A DNA stretch of 33,933 nucleotides from an uncultured Acetatifactor sp. (GCA_910585665.1 CAJUFI010000050.1:1-33933), one strand, 5' to 3'; numbered from the stretch's first letter, positions 7,638 through 16,093 are shown. Notes: a model not told the origin generated them from the letters alone. Program-made: numbers and translations.

Positions 7638-8639
7638 ATGAAAAAAGCAGCTATCATCGGAATGGGCGTGATTGCCCCAGTGCATATCGCAGCCATCCGA
7701 AAGAACCCGGAGGTCACGCTGGCGGGCGTCTGCGATATTGAGGAAAGCAGAAGAAGCGCCGCTCCGGAAAATGTCCCTTTTTATACGGACTACAAAGCCA
7801 TGATTCATGATGTGCAGCCGGATGTGGTGCATATCTGTCTGCCCCATTATCTGCATTTGCCCGTCTCCAAAGACGCCGCGGAGCTGGGAGTCCATGTCTT
7901 CTGCGAAAAGCCCCTGGCGCTGAACGCGGAGGAAGGCCGGGAGTTCGTCCGGCTGGAGGATTCCCACCCCGGGCTCCACATGGGCCTCTGCCTGCAGAAT
8001 CGGTTCAACGATTCCACGGAGATGCTGAAACGCCTGATCGACAGCGGGGAATACGGCGCTGTCAGGGGCATCCGCGGTACGGTCTGCTGGCATCGGACCA
8101 GGGAATATTATGAGGCGTCCCCCTGGCGGGGCACATGGGACACGGCAGGCGGCGGCTGCATCATCAATCAGGCCATACATACCCTGGATCTGCTGTATTA
8201 TTTGGGGGGCGAAATCCAGAGCCTGAAAGCCGTCACTGCCCAGCTTATGGACTTCGGCGTGGAAGTGGAGGACACCGCTGCCGCCAGCCTGCGCTACGCG
8301 GACGGCGCCCAGGGCCTGTTCCTGTCCACCGTCGCCAATTCCAGGGACGAGAGCGTGCAGATATCCGTCCAGCTGGAAAAGGGTTCCTTCCTGATCATGG
8401 ACAGCGCCCTCTACCGCATTCTGCAGGACGGCAGCCGGGAAACGCTCTGTAGGGACGGTGCCATGCCCGGGGAGAAATTCTACTATGGCTCCAGCCACGA
8501 CAAGGCAATCGGCCAGTTCTATGAAGCGCTGGAGAAGAACAGCCAGGATTATCTGCATGTGCGGGACGGGCTGATGAGCATCCGCCTGACAGACGCCATC
8601 CAGAAATCCAGCCGCAGCGGCAAAGAGGTAATTCTATAG
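7638..8639 (+). CDS. Gfo/Idh/MocA family NAD(P)-dependent oxidoreductase
   Basis: A 333-aa cytosolic dehydrogenase of the glucose-fructose oxidoreductase / inositol dehydrogenase family, normal length. The N-terminal Rossmann fold opens with AAIIGMGVIAPVHIAAI, whose Gly residues bind the dinucleotide. The family motif EKPLA is at residues 90-94. The C-terminal half carries GGGCIINQAIHTLDLLYYL, where the conserved His lies in the active site. The ATG at 7638 is preceded by GAGAAAGGA and matches the family N-terminus; the in-frame sequence upstream is leader. It stands alone, ending in a strong terminator at 8759. The family oxidises or epimerises sugars and cyclitols; the substrate here cannot be read. 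Confidence 0.92.
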   Translation: MKKAAIIGMGVIAPVHIAAIRKNPEVTLAGVCDIEESRRSAAPENVPFYTDYKAMIHDVQPDVVHICLPHYLHLPVSKDAAELGVHVFCEKPLALNAEEGREFVRLEDSHPGLHMGLCLQNRFNDSTEMLKRLIDSGEYGAVRGIRGTVCWHRTREYYEASPWRGTWDTAGGGCIINQAIHTLDLLYYLGGEIQSLKAVTAQLMDFGVEVEDTAAASLRYADGAQGLFLSTVANSRDESVQISVQLEKGSFLIMDSALYRILQDGSRETLCRDGAMPGEKFYYGSSHDKAIGQFYEALEKNSQDYLHVRDGLMSIRLTDAIQKSSRSGKEVIL

Positions 8640-8758
8640 ACCCGCTTTTATTTCGTGTTCCCGTTCGTGTTCCAGATGGAACAAATGTGATGTGCCGCAA
8701 TAGGTTTTGTGGGGATAGAAACACGAAAGCAGTTTGGTAGTTTCTGTAAAACAGTTTT

Positions 8759-8794
8759 AGCCGACAGGCCTTTCCTCTGGCCTGTCGGCTTTTT
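8759..8794 (+). terminator. strong intrinsic terminator after the oxidoreductase gene
   Basis: The arms AGCCGACAGGCC (8759-8770) and GGCCTGTCGGCT (8779-8790) are a perfect 12-bp match around an 8-nt loop. TTTT (8791-8794) follows directly. It acts on the + strand. The 3' arm and the following bases are duplicated 68 bp downstream. Confidence 0.9.
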
Positions 8795-8873
8795 GTCCGC
8801 GGAACATAGCGTTCGCTGTCAAATTTATCTCCTGTTTCTTTTCCCTGGCCTGTCGGCTTTTTGTCCGCGGAAC
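8777..8873. repeat. 29-bp direct repeat copying the terminator 3' arm
   Basis: The bases at 8777-8805 (starting CTGGCCTGTCGGCTTTTTG and ending GCGGAAC) recur exactly at 8845-8873. The second copy lacks the 5' arm of the hairpin, so it cannot fold as a terminator by itself. The upstream flanks are also similarly pyrimidine-rich. This is probably a slippage or recombination duplication. Confidence 0.85.
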
Positions 8874-8933
8874 CCGTTCAGGTTTGGGCGCTGATTGGGT
8901 GATGGTTATTGGGTTAAGGCGAAAGGTTTGTCG

Positions 8934-9488
8934 TCAAAGGGCCGTCCCCCTGGAGGGGAGATGCAGCTTTTCCATGTCCGCCCCTTCCCGGATCAGGAGA
9001 CTGCGTTTCTTCTCCACGCCGCCCGCGTATCCTGTCAGGCTGCCGTCCGCTCCCACCACCCGGTGACAGGGAATGATGATGGAGATGGGATTGTGGCCCA
9101 CCGCGCCGCCCACGGCCTGGGCACAGCTGTGGCTTAAGCCGCGGCTGGCGGCGATTTTCTCCGCGATTTCTCCGTAGGTGGTCACCTGGCCATAGGGAAT
9201 CCCGCAGAGGATTTTCCAGACTTCCCTGCGGAATTCGCTTCCCTCCGGTGCCAGCTTCAGTTCGCTGACAGAAGGTCTCTCCCCTCTGAAATATCGCTCC
9301 AGCCATTGTTTCGCCTGATTCAGGATGGGAGATGCGGCGTTTTCCCCTGTTTCTCCTTTCAGAGATTCCCGATAATATTTCTGGCCCTCTATCCAAAGGC
9401 CTACGAGCACCCCGTCCCTTCCCGCAAGCAAAAGCCTGCCCACGGGTGAATCACAGTACATAGTGTCTGTCATTTTCTGTCCTGTCAT
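8934..9488 (-). CDS. ogt: methylated-DNA--protein-cysteine S-methyltransferase (O6-alkylguanine repair)
   Basis: A 184-aa suicide DNA-repair enzyme that moves the alkyl group from O6-alkylguanine to its own cysteine. The acceptor is Cys141 in the invariant IPCHRVV motif. The DNA-binding segment QAVGGAVGHNP (124-134) and the downstream GYAGG complete the family signature. There is no Ada-type N-terminal zinc domain, so it is the Ogt-type stand-alone protein. The gap to the flavoprotein stop is 25 bp, with GGAAGGAG before the ATG at 9488, so it is the last gene of the PadR/flavoprotein operon. That linkage would tie alkylation repair to the PadR signal, which is unusual; Ogt genes are generally constitutive. 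Confidence 0.95.
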   Translation of the reverse strand: MTGQKMTDTMYCDSPVGRLLLAGRDGVLVGLWIEGQKYYRESLKGETGENAASPILNQAKQWLERYFRGERPSVSELKLAPEGSEFRREVWKILCGIPYGQVTTYGEIAEKIAASRGLSHSCAQAVGGAVGHNPISIIIPCHRVVGADGSLTGYAGGVEKKRSLLIREGADMEKLHLPSRGTAL

Positions 9489-9513
9489 CTTCTGTTCTCT
9501 CCTTCCCGGTTCC

Positions 9514-11301
9514 TTATCCTCTCGCTATCTTCGCCGGATACCATTTCTGGAACCAAGCCGTGAAAATGCCCATCAGAAGCGGAAGGACGGAATTGATGGC
9601 CCCAATCCAGCCCCCCGCTTCCGTCCCCATGACGGCGTAGGTCCACAGCGGCGTCAGCAGGTACAGAATTCCCCACAGCAGCGTCAGGATTCGATTGGTC
9701 TTTACGAACAAGGGATTGCGAAGGGCGTCCTCCCCATGGTACTGGTTCATGGAATAATATGCCGTGAGCGGAATCCTGCGGGTGCAGCTGGCCGTCCACA
9801 TGACGCCAAAGCTAAAATAGGCCAAAGGCACCACAAGCCTTCCCGGCGCGCCCAACAGAGAGCATACAGCGAATCCTGTCACCAGCGTTGACGACAAAAT
9901 ATCGTAAATAGTCTTTCGGTTGCGGTAAAACAGCAAAGGAAGCAGCATGCACGCCGCCAGGCTGGCCAGGCTGCCCCAGCGGCCGTCAATGGGCACTGCG
10001 GCCCAGAAGACGATCCAGGGAATCAGCAGAATATTCATATTCGTCCCCTTGCAAGGCATACAGACGCCCAACGCTCCCGTTTCCGGCAGGGCCCTGGCGT
10101 TTTCGCGCCTTCCGGGAATCCCGCCTGCCGTTTTTCCCCCGGCGTCCGCCCCTGAAGCTGCGCCGGAGACGCCCTGGGCCCCCTCCCCCTCTCCGATGCC
10201 GCCAAAATACCTGTCCCAATTCAGCATCAGATCAAAATCGCCCTTCACCCGGTACAAATGCTTCATAAGCGCTTCATCCCCACGGATTTCCCCTTTCGCG
10301 ATAGAATGCCACACGGTGACAGGGGTCTCGATTCTCGTAGTGGCGGCGCCAAAGCCGTCCGTGATGACCCGGCTCCCCTCTTTGCCCAGAATCACCTGAT
10401 AGCATTCGTCCAGATCCGTATAGCACATCTCCAGCACCATATCCTTGCCGGGATAGCTTTCCTTCCGGTAAAGGGCTGCCATCTGGCGGGTGAAGACAAG
10501 GGCGTCTGATTCCTGCTCCCCGGTCTCCCTGTCGATGCCCCAGCTGGCATCCGCCATGCTTTCAAATACCTCCTTCGGGTACAATAGCTCGCTCAGCTTC
10601 TCCTTTGTCTCCGGCCGGACGCCGCCCTGGGCATACTCCCGCCCGGCCTGGCGTACATGTTCCAGATACTCCCCCGTCCTCTGAGACAGCTCCGGAACCC
10701 GGAACAATTCCCCCTGGCCGCAGAAAACCGCGGTGTATGCATCCTTGCCGCAGATATGGTCGAACAGGCTGCACACCCCGTCATAATTCCCTTCCGCGCT
10801 GCAGAATCCGCAAGTGGAGATCAGGACATGCCGTTTGCCGTCCATATCGTAGCGGGAGGGATGGCTGCCGCTGCCCGTCCCTTCCTCGTTTTCCGCCATG
10901 AAGGGCAGCACCATGGGCAGCTGGCGGTCAATCAGGTTCTTCAGCCCGCCCGGCACCGTATAATAATAGAGAGGAAAGCTCCAGACAGTCACGTCCGCCC
11001 ACAGGAGCTTTTGGATCACTTCCCGCATATCGTCCTGTATGCAGCACTTTCCCGGGGTCTTGTCCCAGCAGGAAAAGCACCCCAGACAGGGGCGTATCTC
11101 CAGCCGGTTGACCTGGATTTCCTCGATTTCGATTCCGGTCTCCTCCGTCCAGCCATCCTGGCTCCGGGGTCTCTGGGCTCGCAGCCCTTTGCCCTGCGTC
11201 TCCGCCAACCCCTCTCTCATCCCTTCCAGAAAGCGCCTGGTCAGCTTCCAGGTATTGCTGCTGCCGCCCTTAGGGCTTCCATTGATTGCCAAAATCTTCA
11301 T
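9514..11301 (-). CDS. multidomain flavoprotein: NADPH-dependent FMN reductase, SCP2-like domain, membrane domain
   Basis: A 595-aa protein in three parts. Residues 1 to about 225 are an NAD(P)H-dependent FMN reductase/flavodoxin-like domain, with the phosphate-binding loop NGSPKGGSSNT (7-17), CLGCFSCW (72-79, a Cys-rich motif common in this branch) and PLYYYTVPGGLKNLIDR. Residues about 285-365 resemble an SCP2 sterol-carrier fold. A Gly/Ala-rich linker (about 368-400) leads to a C-terminal hydrophobic region (422-585) with about five transmembrane helices. I chose the ATG at 11301 because it begins the reductase fold and has AGGGG just before it; the open frame reaches 11409. It lies 62 bp after PadR on the same strand. 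The layout suggests a membrane-tethered reductase acting on a hydrophobic substrate or quinone; the substrate is unknown. Confidence 0.85.
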   Translation of the reverse strand: MKILAINGSPKGGSSNTWKLTRRFLEGMREGLAETQGKGLRAQRPRSQDGWTEETGIEIEEIQVNRLEIRPCLGCFSCWDKTPGKCCIQDDMREVIQKLLWADVTVWSFPLYYYTVPGGLKNLIDRQLPMVLPFMAENEEGTGSGSHPSRYDMDGKRHVLISTCGFCSAEGNYDGVCSLFDHICGKDAYTAVFCGQGELFRVPELSQRTGEYLEHVRQAGREYAQGGVRPETKEKLSELLYPKEVFESMADASWGIDRETGEQESDALVFTRQMAALYRKESYPGKDMVLEMCYTDLDECYQVILGKEGSRVITDGFGAATTRIETPVTVWHSIAKGEIRGDEALMKHLYRVKGDFDLMLNWDRYFGGIGEGEGAQGVSGAASGADAGGKTAGGIPGRRENARALPETGALGVCMPCKGTNMNILLIPWIVFWAAVPIDGRWGSLASLAACMLLPLLFYRNRKTIYDILSSTLVTGFAVCSLLGAPGRLVVPLAYFSFGVMWTASCTRRIPLTAYYSMNQYHGEDALRNPLFVKTNRILTLLWGILYLLTPLWTYAVMGTEAGGWIGAINSVLPLLMGIFTAWFQKWYPAKIARG

Positions 11302-11363
11302 AATCCCCTGACCCCTTTCCTGTCCTTCAACCGCGCAGCAGATGCAGATATCAGCCGCCAGCT

Positions 11364-11909
11364 TCAGTCTGCATCCTCCTGCAGCCGTCGGATACAGCTT
11401 TCGGCCCACTGTATATGCATCTTCATATTCTGCAGGCCATACTCCACGGTCATCTGCCAGTACAGAGCCTTTTCTTTATCCCCCAGAAAATCGCTGTAAC
11501 TGGCTATATGCTCCGGCACAGCCGCAAGGCTCCGGAGGAACATTTCGCAGTAGGACTTCAATGTTTCGAAATAGCGGATATTTTCCGCCCGGCTCCGCTC
11601 TCCCATGAAGAATACCTTCATCAGCACCGGGGCCCGCGGGGATATGTCCGGGCCCTCCTCCGATAGCCACCGCAGCAGTTCCGTCCGGCCCTCCCCTGTG
11701 ACCGAATAGACATTTTTATCCGGCTTTCCCTGCTGGGCCACATAACATTTCGTCACCCACCCCTTCTGTTCCAGCGTCTGAAGCTCGCGGTAAATCTGGC
11801 TGGTCTGGGCATTCCAAAAATAACATAGCGAATCCCTGAAAACGGTATTGATCTCATATCCTGTCATGTCCTGATAATTCAGGAGCCCCAAGATTCCATG
11901 TTTCAGCAT
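11364..11909 (-). CDS. PadR-family transcriptional regulator
   Basis: A 181-aa repressor. The N-terminal winged helix (1 to about 85) has the PadR pattern LKHGILGLLNYQDMTGYEI, a helix with SQIYRELQTLEQKGWV, and the wing YSVTGEGRTELLRWL. The C-terminal half (about 90-181) fits the Vir-type dimerisation domain of PadR subfamily 2. The ATG at 11909 has AAGGAG 8 nt upstream; the longer open frame to 12104 runs through the promoter and is not coding. It is the first gene of a three-gene operon (PadR, flavoprotein, alkyltransferase). PadR proteins bind palindromes in their own promoters and release on phenolic or drug-like ligands, and such a palindrome is present at 11946-11967. Confidence 0.92.
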   Translation of the reverse strand: MLKHGILGLLNYQDMTGYEINTVFRDSLCYFWNAQTSQIYRELQTLEQKGWVTKCYVAQQGKPDKNVYSVTGEGRTELLRWLSEEGPDISPRAPVLMKVFFMGERSRAENIRYFETLKSYCEMFLRSLAAVPEHIASYSDFLGDKEKALYWQMTVEYGLQNMKMHIQWAESCIRRLQEDAD

Positions 11910-11943
11910 CGATAAATCTCCTTCTGTGTCCCTCATCTCCTCT

Positions 11944-11972
11944 ATTATATTCCACTTATGGAATATATGCAA
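11944..11972 (-). promoter_or_regulatory. PadR operon promoter with embedded palindromic operator
   Basis: On the - strand, TTGCAT (11967-11972) and a perfect TATAAT (11944-11949) are separated by 17 bp. A perfect inverted repeat with 9-bp arms (TATATTCCA at 11946-11954 and its complement at 11959-11967) fills that spacer and overlaps both boxes. A repressor bound here would block RNA polymerase. This fits PadR autoregulation and co-control of the flavoprotein and alkyltransferase. Confidence 0.75.
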
Positions 11973-12041
11973 GAGAAAAATGAATTTGGGAATCCACTTG
12001 TTAAAATCGCTAAGATTGCTAAGATAGCCGCCAAAAAACAG

Positions 12042-12069
12042 TTGACAAGCCGTGGATTTTTGGTATAAT
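12042..12069 (+). promoter_or_regulatory. full-consensus sigma-A promoter for the Rpn-like gene
   Basis: TTGACA (12042-12047) and TATAAT (12064-12069) are both perfect, with a 16-bp spacer. The leader of about 145 nt contains a 9-bp inverted repeat (GCCAACATT at 12134-12142 and its complement at 12161-12169). It diverges from the PadR promoter about 70 bp away. Confidence 0.85.
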
Positions 12070-12219
12070 GAACCTATCTGGAACTTATGTGGAAATCTGT
12101 ACACCCCTTTTATTGGGCTGTCAATGGCATTTCGCCAACATTTTCACGACCAATCATTTCAATGTTGGCAGGCTGTTGCATTCCCTGTATGTGATGTCCT
12201 GCCGGAAAAGGAGGACATA

Positions 12220-13119
12220 ATGCCGTACACGAACAAACGATTTGAGGAACTGGATGTCCTGGACGACTTCCTGATCAGCGCCATTGCCGCCGTCCCGGAG
12301 ATTGGAGAAGCTTTCTGCCGAAGGATTCTGTCCGTGCTGCTGCAAAGGGAAATCGGGAAGATTAAGGTGACGGCACAGCATGCGCTGCCGGCGCTCTCCC
12401 CTGCCCACCGGGGTATCCGCATGGATGTGGAGGTCGAGGAGTTCAGAACCAGAACAAAGCCGCCGCTGATGAATCTCTACGACCTGGAGCCGCATCTGCA
12501 GAAAGACTTGGATCTGCCCAGGCATAACCGCTTCTATCAGGCAAAGATAGATGCCAGACATCTGCCCCGGGGCGAGAGGAACTTCTCCAAATTGCCCAAC
12601 CTGTTCGTCATCACCATCCTGAGCTTCGACCCTTTCGGCTATGACCATATGATGTACACCATCGAGAACCACTGCGCCGAAGTCCATGAGCTCAAGTATG
12701 AGGACGGACTGCAGTTCATCTATTTCTATACTGAGGGCACGAAAGGCGGCAATGAGAAGATAAAGACCATGTTGCGATACTTACAGCACAGCACTGACGA
12801 CAATGCCTGTGATGATTCCACAAAGGAGCTGCACGGCTATGTCAGCCAGGTGAAAGTAATGCCGGAGGTGAGACAAAACTATATGCGCTTTGAGGAGATT
12901 ATCTATTATGAGCGGGAAGACGCGGCAAAAGGCACAAAAGTCCAGGATATCCTGGAACTTTTGGAGGATTATGGGGAAGTGCCCGACTCGCTGGAAAAAC
13001 AGCTGGAAGAAACAGAAGATATGGATCTATTGAAAAAGTATCTTAAACTTGCCGCCAGGGCCGACAGCATTGACGCCTTCCTCTTGCAGAGCGGGCTGGC
13101 AGATTCCTGTGAGCAGTAA
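12220..13119 (+). CDS. Rpn-like PD-(D/E)XK nuclease family protein
   Basis: A 299-aa protein. The ATG at 12220 follows GGAGG (12210-12214); the frame is open further up, but that is promoter and leader DNA. Residues about 64-75 (HRGIRMDVEVEEF) match the first acidic strand of the PD-(D/E)XK fold as used in Rpn/transposase-like proteins (usual pattern G-x-R-x-D-V-x-x). Further family landmarks are NLYDLEPHLQ, RHNRFYQAKIDARHL, and LPNLFVITILSFDPFG. The C-terminal third is helical and acidic. Family members promote RecA-independent recombination in E. coli (Rpn) and occur in multicopy sets in Lachnospiraceae, where their role is unclear. No transposon ends are visible. The consensus promoter and strong ribosome binding site suggest high expression, unusual for a nuclease gene. 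Confidence 0.75.
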   Translation: MPYTNKRFEELDVLDDFLISAIAAVPEIGEAFCRRILSVLLQREIGKIKVTAQHALPALSPAHRGIRMDVEVEEFRTRTKPPLMNLYDLEPHLQKDLDLPRHNRFYQAKIDARHLPRGERNFSKLPNLFVITILSFDPFGYDHMMYTIENHCAEVHELKYEDGLQFIYFYTEGTKGGNEKIKTMLRYLQHSTDDNACDDSTKELHGYVSQVKVMPEVRQNYMRFEEIIYYEREDAAKGTKVQDILELLEDYGEVPDSLEKQLEETEDMDLLKKYLKLAARADSIDAFLLQSGLADSCEQ

Positions 13120-13389
13120 TCCTTCCGGCATCCGGGCGGCCCATGTCTCGTTTCGCTTCTCGCGGAATCAGAACGTATGTTTGTTGGGCCATTGGTATCC
13201 TATCCTATGTAGGATGGACGGCGACGCCATTCCCTCTCCTTCTAAACTGTCCGACATCCATCCAGAGGAAATCGCCAGGGAGCTTGACCCGGAAGCTCCC
13301 CTTGCGAGACGATTGTCAATATGGTGTCTGTTCACTATCCCTGCATGGCTCAATGCAGCCGCCCTGGATATTCACCTGAATCATTCCTC
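13120..13389. other. convergent intergenic region with two hairpins
   Basis: This 270-bp gap separates the Rpn-like gene (+) from the acetyltransferase gene (-). Perfect inverted repeats are ATCCTA at 13202-13207 with TAGGAT at 13210-13215, and GGGAGCTT at 13278-13285 with AAGCTCCC at 13293-13300. Neither has a clear T-run. The second may act as a weak bidirectional terminator. No gene is convincing. Confidence 0.35.
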
Positions 13390-14028
13390 CTAAGAAATCA
13401 CCTGGTTGTCCGCCAATATCTCCGGCTTGTACTTCATGCTGTCAGCTTCGGTTATGGGGCGGATCACCTTACAGGGCACGCCCGCAGCGAAGCTGCCCGC
13501 CGGGATATCTCTGGTCACCACGCTGCCCGCGCCGATGACGCAGTCATCCCCGATGGTGACGCCCGGACAGACCGTCACGGAAGCGCCGAACCAGCAGTTG
13601 TTGCCGATGTGCACGGGCTTCGCATAGCAGAGCCGCTTCTCCTCCCCTTCCGCCGTCAGCATCAGATTGCGCTCCTGGGCAATCATGGGGTGAATCGGTG
13701 TCACGATGGTGGTGTTGGGGCCGAAGTTGCAGTTGTCCCCAATGACTACTTCTGCGTCATCCTGTATGGTCAGGTTGAAATTGCCGAAGAAGCTCCGGCC
13801 GATTTTGGTATGTCTGCCATAGTGGAAGGCAATGGGCCCCTGGATGAATCCGCCCTCTCCGAACTCCCCGATGATTTCCTTCAGAATCGCCGCCCGCTTT
13901 TCCGTCTCGTCCTCATGGGTGCTGTTGTAGTCCACATTCAGGTTATGTGTCTTCCGTTTGATTGCCCTTAATTCCGGGTCTCCCGGGCAGAACAGTATTC
14001 CCGCTTTGATTTTCTCTTCCTCACGCAT
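13390..14028 (-). CDS. sugar O-acetyltransferase (maltose/galactoside acetyltransferase-like)
   Basis: A 212-aa acetyl-CoA-dependent acyltransferase of the left-handed beta-helix (hexapeptide) superfamily. The N-terminal helical Mac domain (about 1-60) precedes the hexapeptide coils, and the loop TPIHPM (about 111-116) contains the catalytic His of the LacA/Maa group. The C-terminal coils are clear: IGNNCWFGASVTVCPGVTIG and IGAGSVVTRDIPAG. The length is close to the family norm of 185-210 aa. GGAGG lies 9 nt before the ATG at 14028. These enzymes acetylate free sugars such as maltose or glucose in the cytosol. It follows the ABC exporter genes on the same strand, but 250 bp away, so an operon is uncertain. 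Confidence 0.93.
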   Translation of the reverse strand: MREEEKIKAGILFCPGDPELRAIKRKTHNLNVDYNSTHEDETEKRAAILKEIIGEFGEGGFIQGPIAFHYGRHTKIGRSFFGNFNLTIQDDAEVVIGDNCNFGPNTTIVTPIHPMIAQERNLMLTAEGEEKRLCYAKPVHIGNNCWFGASVTVCPGVTIGDDCVIGAGSVVTRDIPAGSFAAGVPCKVIRPITEADSMKYKPEILADNQVIS

Positions 14029-14278
14029 GACTTACGCCTCCTCGACTCCTTTTTCATCATCCCGTCAAATGTCTGCCGTTCCCCGGGCAATATGCGCATC
14101 TGACAGGCGTTCCTATCTCCTGTACACCTCCACCATATCACATATCCCCCGGATATTCCACTATAAAATTCCCATAAAAGCAGTTTGACTCTGCAAATCA
14201 GATACAGTTTTCCAGATGAATTATTCCGGGAATAGTGAACCGGACGGCTGGATTCGGAAACAGGGGAACCGGCCAGCT

Positions 14279-16093
14279 TCACACCGCATCTTTCGCATAA
14301 TACTGGGCCTGAGCGTTCCAGAGCTCGTAGTACTTGCCCTTCGGATCCGCCAGGAGCTCCTCGTGGGTGCCCACCTGGACGATCTCGCCCTGGTCGAACA
14401 CAGCGATCTTGTCGCAGAAGCGGCAGGAGGACAGGCGATGGCTGATGTAGATGGCAGTCTTGTCCCCCACGATTTCATCGAACCTGGAGTAAATCTCCGC
14501 CTCCGCTATAGGATCCAGAGCCGCCGTAGGCTCATCTAATATGATAAAAGGGGCGTCCTTGTACAGGGCCCGGGCCAGGGCGATCTTCTGGGCTTCCCCG
14601 CCGGAGACATTGACGCCGTCCTCATCGAAGTCCTTGTACAGAGAGGTGTCCAGCTTCTTCGGCATCTGGGCGTACCGCTCTCCGAATCCCACCTCCTCCA
14701 GCAGCCGCTCCGCTTTCGCCACGTCCCACGCGTCCGAGGAAGCCACATTGTTGCCCAGGGGCACAGCCAGGAGCTTATAGTCCTGGAACACAACGGAGAA
14801 CAGATCCAGATACTGCCTGTAGTCATATTTCCGGATATTGAAATCGTTCATGATGACCTCCCCCTCCGTGGGGTCGTACAGACGGCACAGGAGCTTGATG
14901 AAGGTGGTCTTGCCGGAACCGTTCCTACCCACCACGGCCAGCCGCTCTCCCACGTTCAGATTCAGGTTGATATGCTTCAGCGCATAGTCCTCCGCCCCCT
15001 GGTATCGGAAGCTCACGTCCCGGAACTGGATTTCGAACTGTCTGTCGCTTCGCTTTTCCACAGCCAGGCTGCCCTGGTACATGTCATTTTTGATGTCGAA
15101 ATAGTCCATGTAGACTGCCAGGAACTGCTCATTGTCCTGGAAGGATCTGCCGATCATCAGTAAACTGCCGATGCTCCCCGTCAGCCTGCCCAGATAGCCC
15201 ACATATTTGATGACGCTGCCCACCGGAAAGGCCCCCATCGCGCAGTACAGGCAGACGACCAGGTAGGAACACAGCCCGGAAGCCCTCTCCGCCAGGGCAA
15301 TCGGAACTCCAGTCTGAAACTCCGTATCCGCCTGTCTCCGCATCACCTTCTGGTGGGACTTATTCATATGCGCATCGATTCTGTCAAGGAGAATCTGCTG
15401 CCTGTAGACACGGTTGTCCATATCGGCTACGGAATAACCTCCTGATAGCTTATTCTCCTCCAGCATGAAATCTCCCACCGCTTTCCATGCATCGGCAAGC
15501 TTCGTGGACTGGAAAGACCTGGCCATAAACTGGAAAACCATGGCGGCCAGCAAGGCTCCCAGCAGCAGGACACTCGTCAGATTCATCCCCGCCTTTATCA
15601 GAAGCAGAAGCATCTCACCGAACAAAATCAGAGAGAATACGATGTTTATCGCGCTTTCAAACATTTGTTCTATCAATAATCGCATCCGCTGGACACCATA
15701 GTAATTGATCCAGGAATTCTCTATGATTTTTCTCCGATGCTGGCGTATGTCCGAATCCTCCAGCTTGTCGTAGTCCAGGGAGAGGGTCTTGGCATTGAAG
15801 GCTGCCGCTTCGTTGTTGTCGAGAATCTCCCGCTGGGTATCCGCGCTCCGCGTCAGGATTGCCCCCAGGACATGCACGGCCAGGTTCCCCGCCAGCGTAA
15901 TCCCCACAAGCGCGTAGACGGTCTCCCTCGCTCTGCCCTCGTAGAGCGCCGTCACGATTTCGGACGACATCCAGAGGGTGAAATACGGCGCAATGTTGTC
16001 AAATAAAATCTTCAGGAACGCGCGTGGAAAATAGTTCGGATTGTAAGAGCGGTACTGACGGAACGCTCTTTTTGTGATATTGTTTTTTTGCAT
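14279..16093 (-). CDS. ABC exporter half-transporter (fused permease and ATPase)
   Basis: A 604-aa protein with an N-terminal transmembrane domain (about 20-330) and a C-terminal ATPase. The ATPase has Walker A GRNGSGKTT, the signature VSGGEAQKIALARAL, Walker B and catalytic Glu in FIILDEPTAALDP, and the H-loop in YISHRLSS. The ATG at 16093 has GGAGGAGACCT immediately upstream; the frame is open to 16165. Both catalytic sites look intact. It is the downstream member of two similar exporter genes on the same strand, so a heterodimer is likely. Such pairs export drugs, lipids or peptides. No peptidase C39 domain or precursor peptide gene was seen, which argues against a bacteriocin processor. 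Confidence 0.9.
   Translation of the reverse strand: MQKNNITKRAFRQYRSYNPNYFPRAFLKILFDNIAPYFTLWMSSEIVTALYEGRARETVYALVGITLAGNLAVHVLGAILTRSADTQREILDNNEAAAFNAKTLSLDYDKLEDSDIRQHRRKIIENSWINYYGVQRMRLLIEQMFESAINIVFSLILFGEMLLLLIKAGMNLTSVLLLGALLAAMVFQFMARSFQSTKLADAWKAVGDFMLEENKLSGGYSVADMDNRVYRQQILLDRIDAHMNKSHQKVMRRQADTEFQTGVPIALAERASGLCSYLVVCLYCAMGAFPVGSVIKYVGYLGRLTGSIGSLLMIGRSFQDNEQFLAVYMDYFDIKNDMYQGSLAVEKRSDRQFEIQFRDVSFRYQGAEDYALKHINLNLNVGERLAVVGRNGSGKTTFIKLLCRLYDPTEGEVIMNDFNIRKYDYRQYLDLFSVVFQDYKLLAVPLGNNVASSDAWDVAKAERLLEEVGFGERYAQMPKKLDTSLYKDFDEDGVNVSGGEAQKIALARALYKDAPFIILDEPTAALDPIAEAEIYSRFDEIVGDKTAIYISHRLSSCRFCDKIAVFDQGEIVQVGTHEELLADPKGKYYELWNAQAQYYAKDAV

Noticed and set aside
12220..13119. Active transposon around the Rpn-like gene
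   Set aside because: No terminal inverted repeats or target-site duplications were seen on either side.
13049..13393. 114-aa + strand frame overlapping the end of the Rpn-like gene
   Set aside because: Part of it (MDGDAIPSPSKLSDIHPEE) looks protein-like, but there is no ribosome binding site or recognisable family and hairpins interrupt it. It may be a gene remnant.
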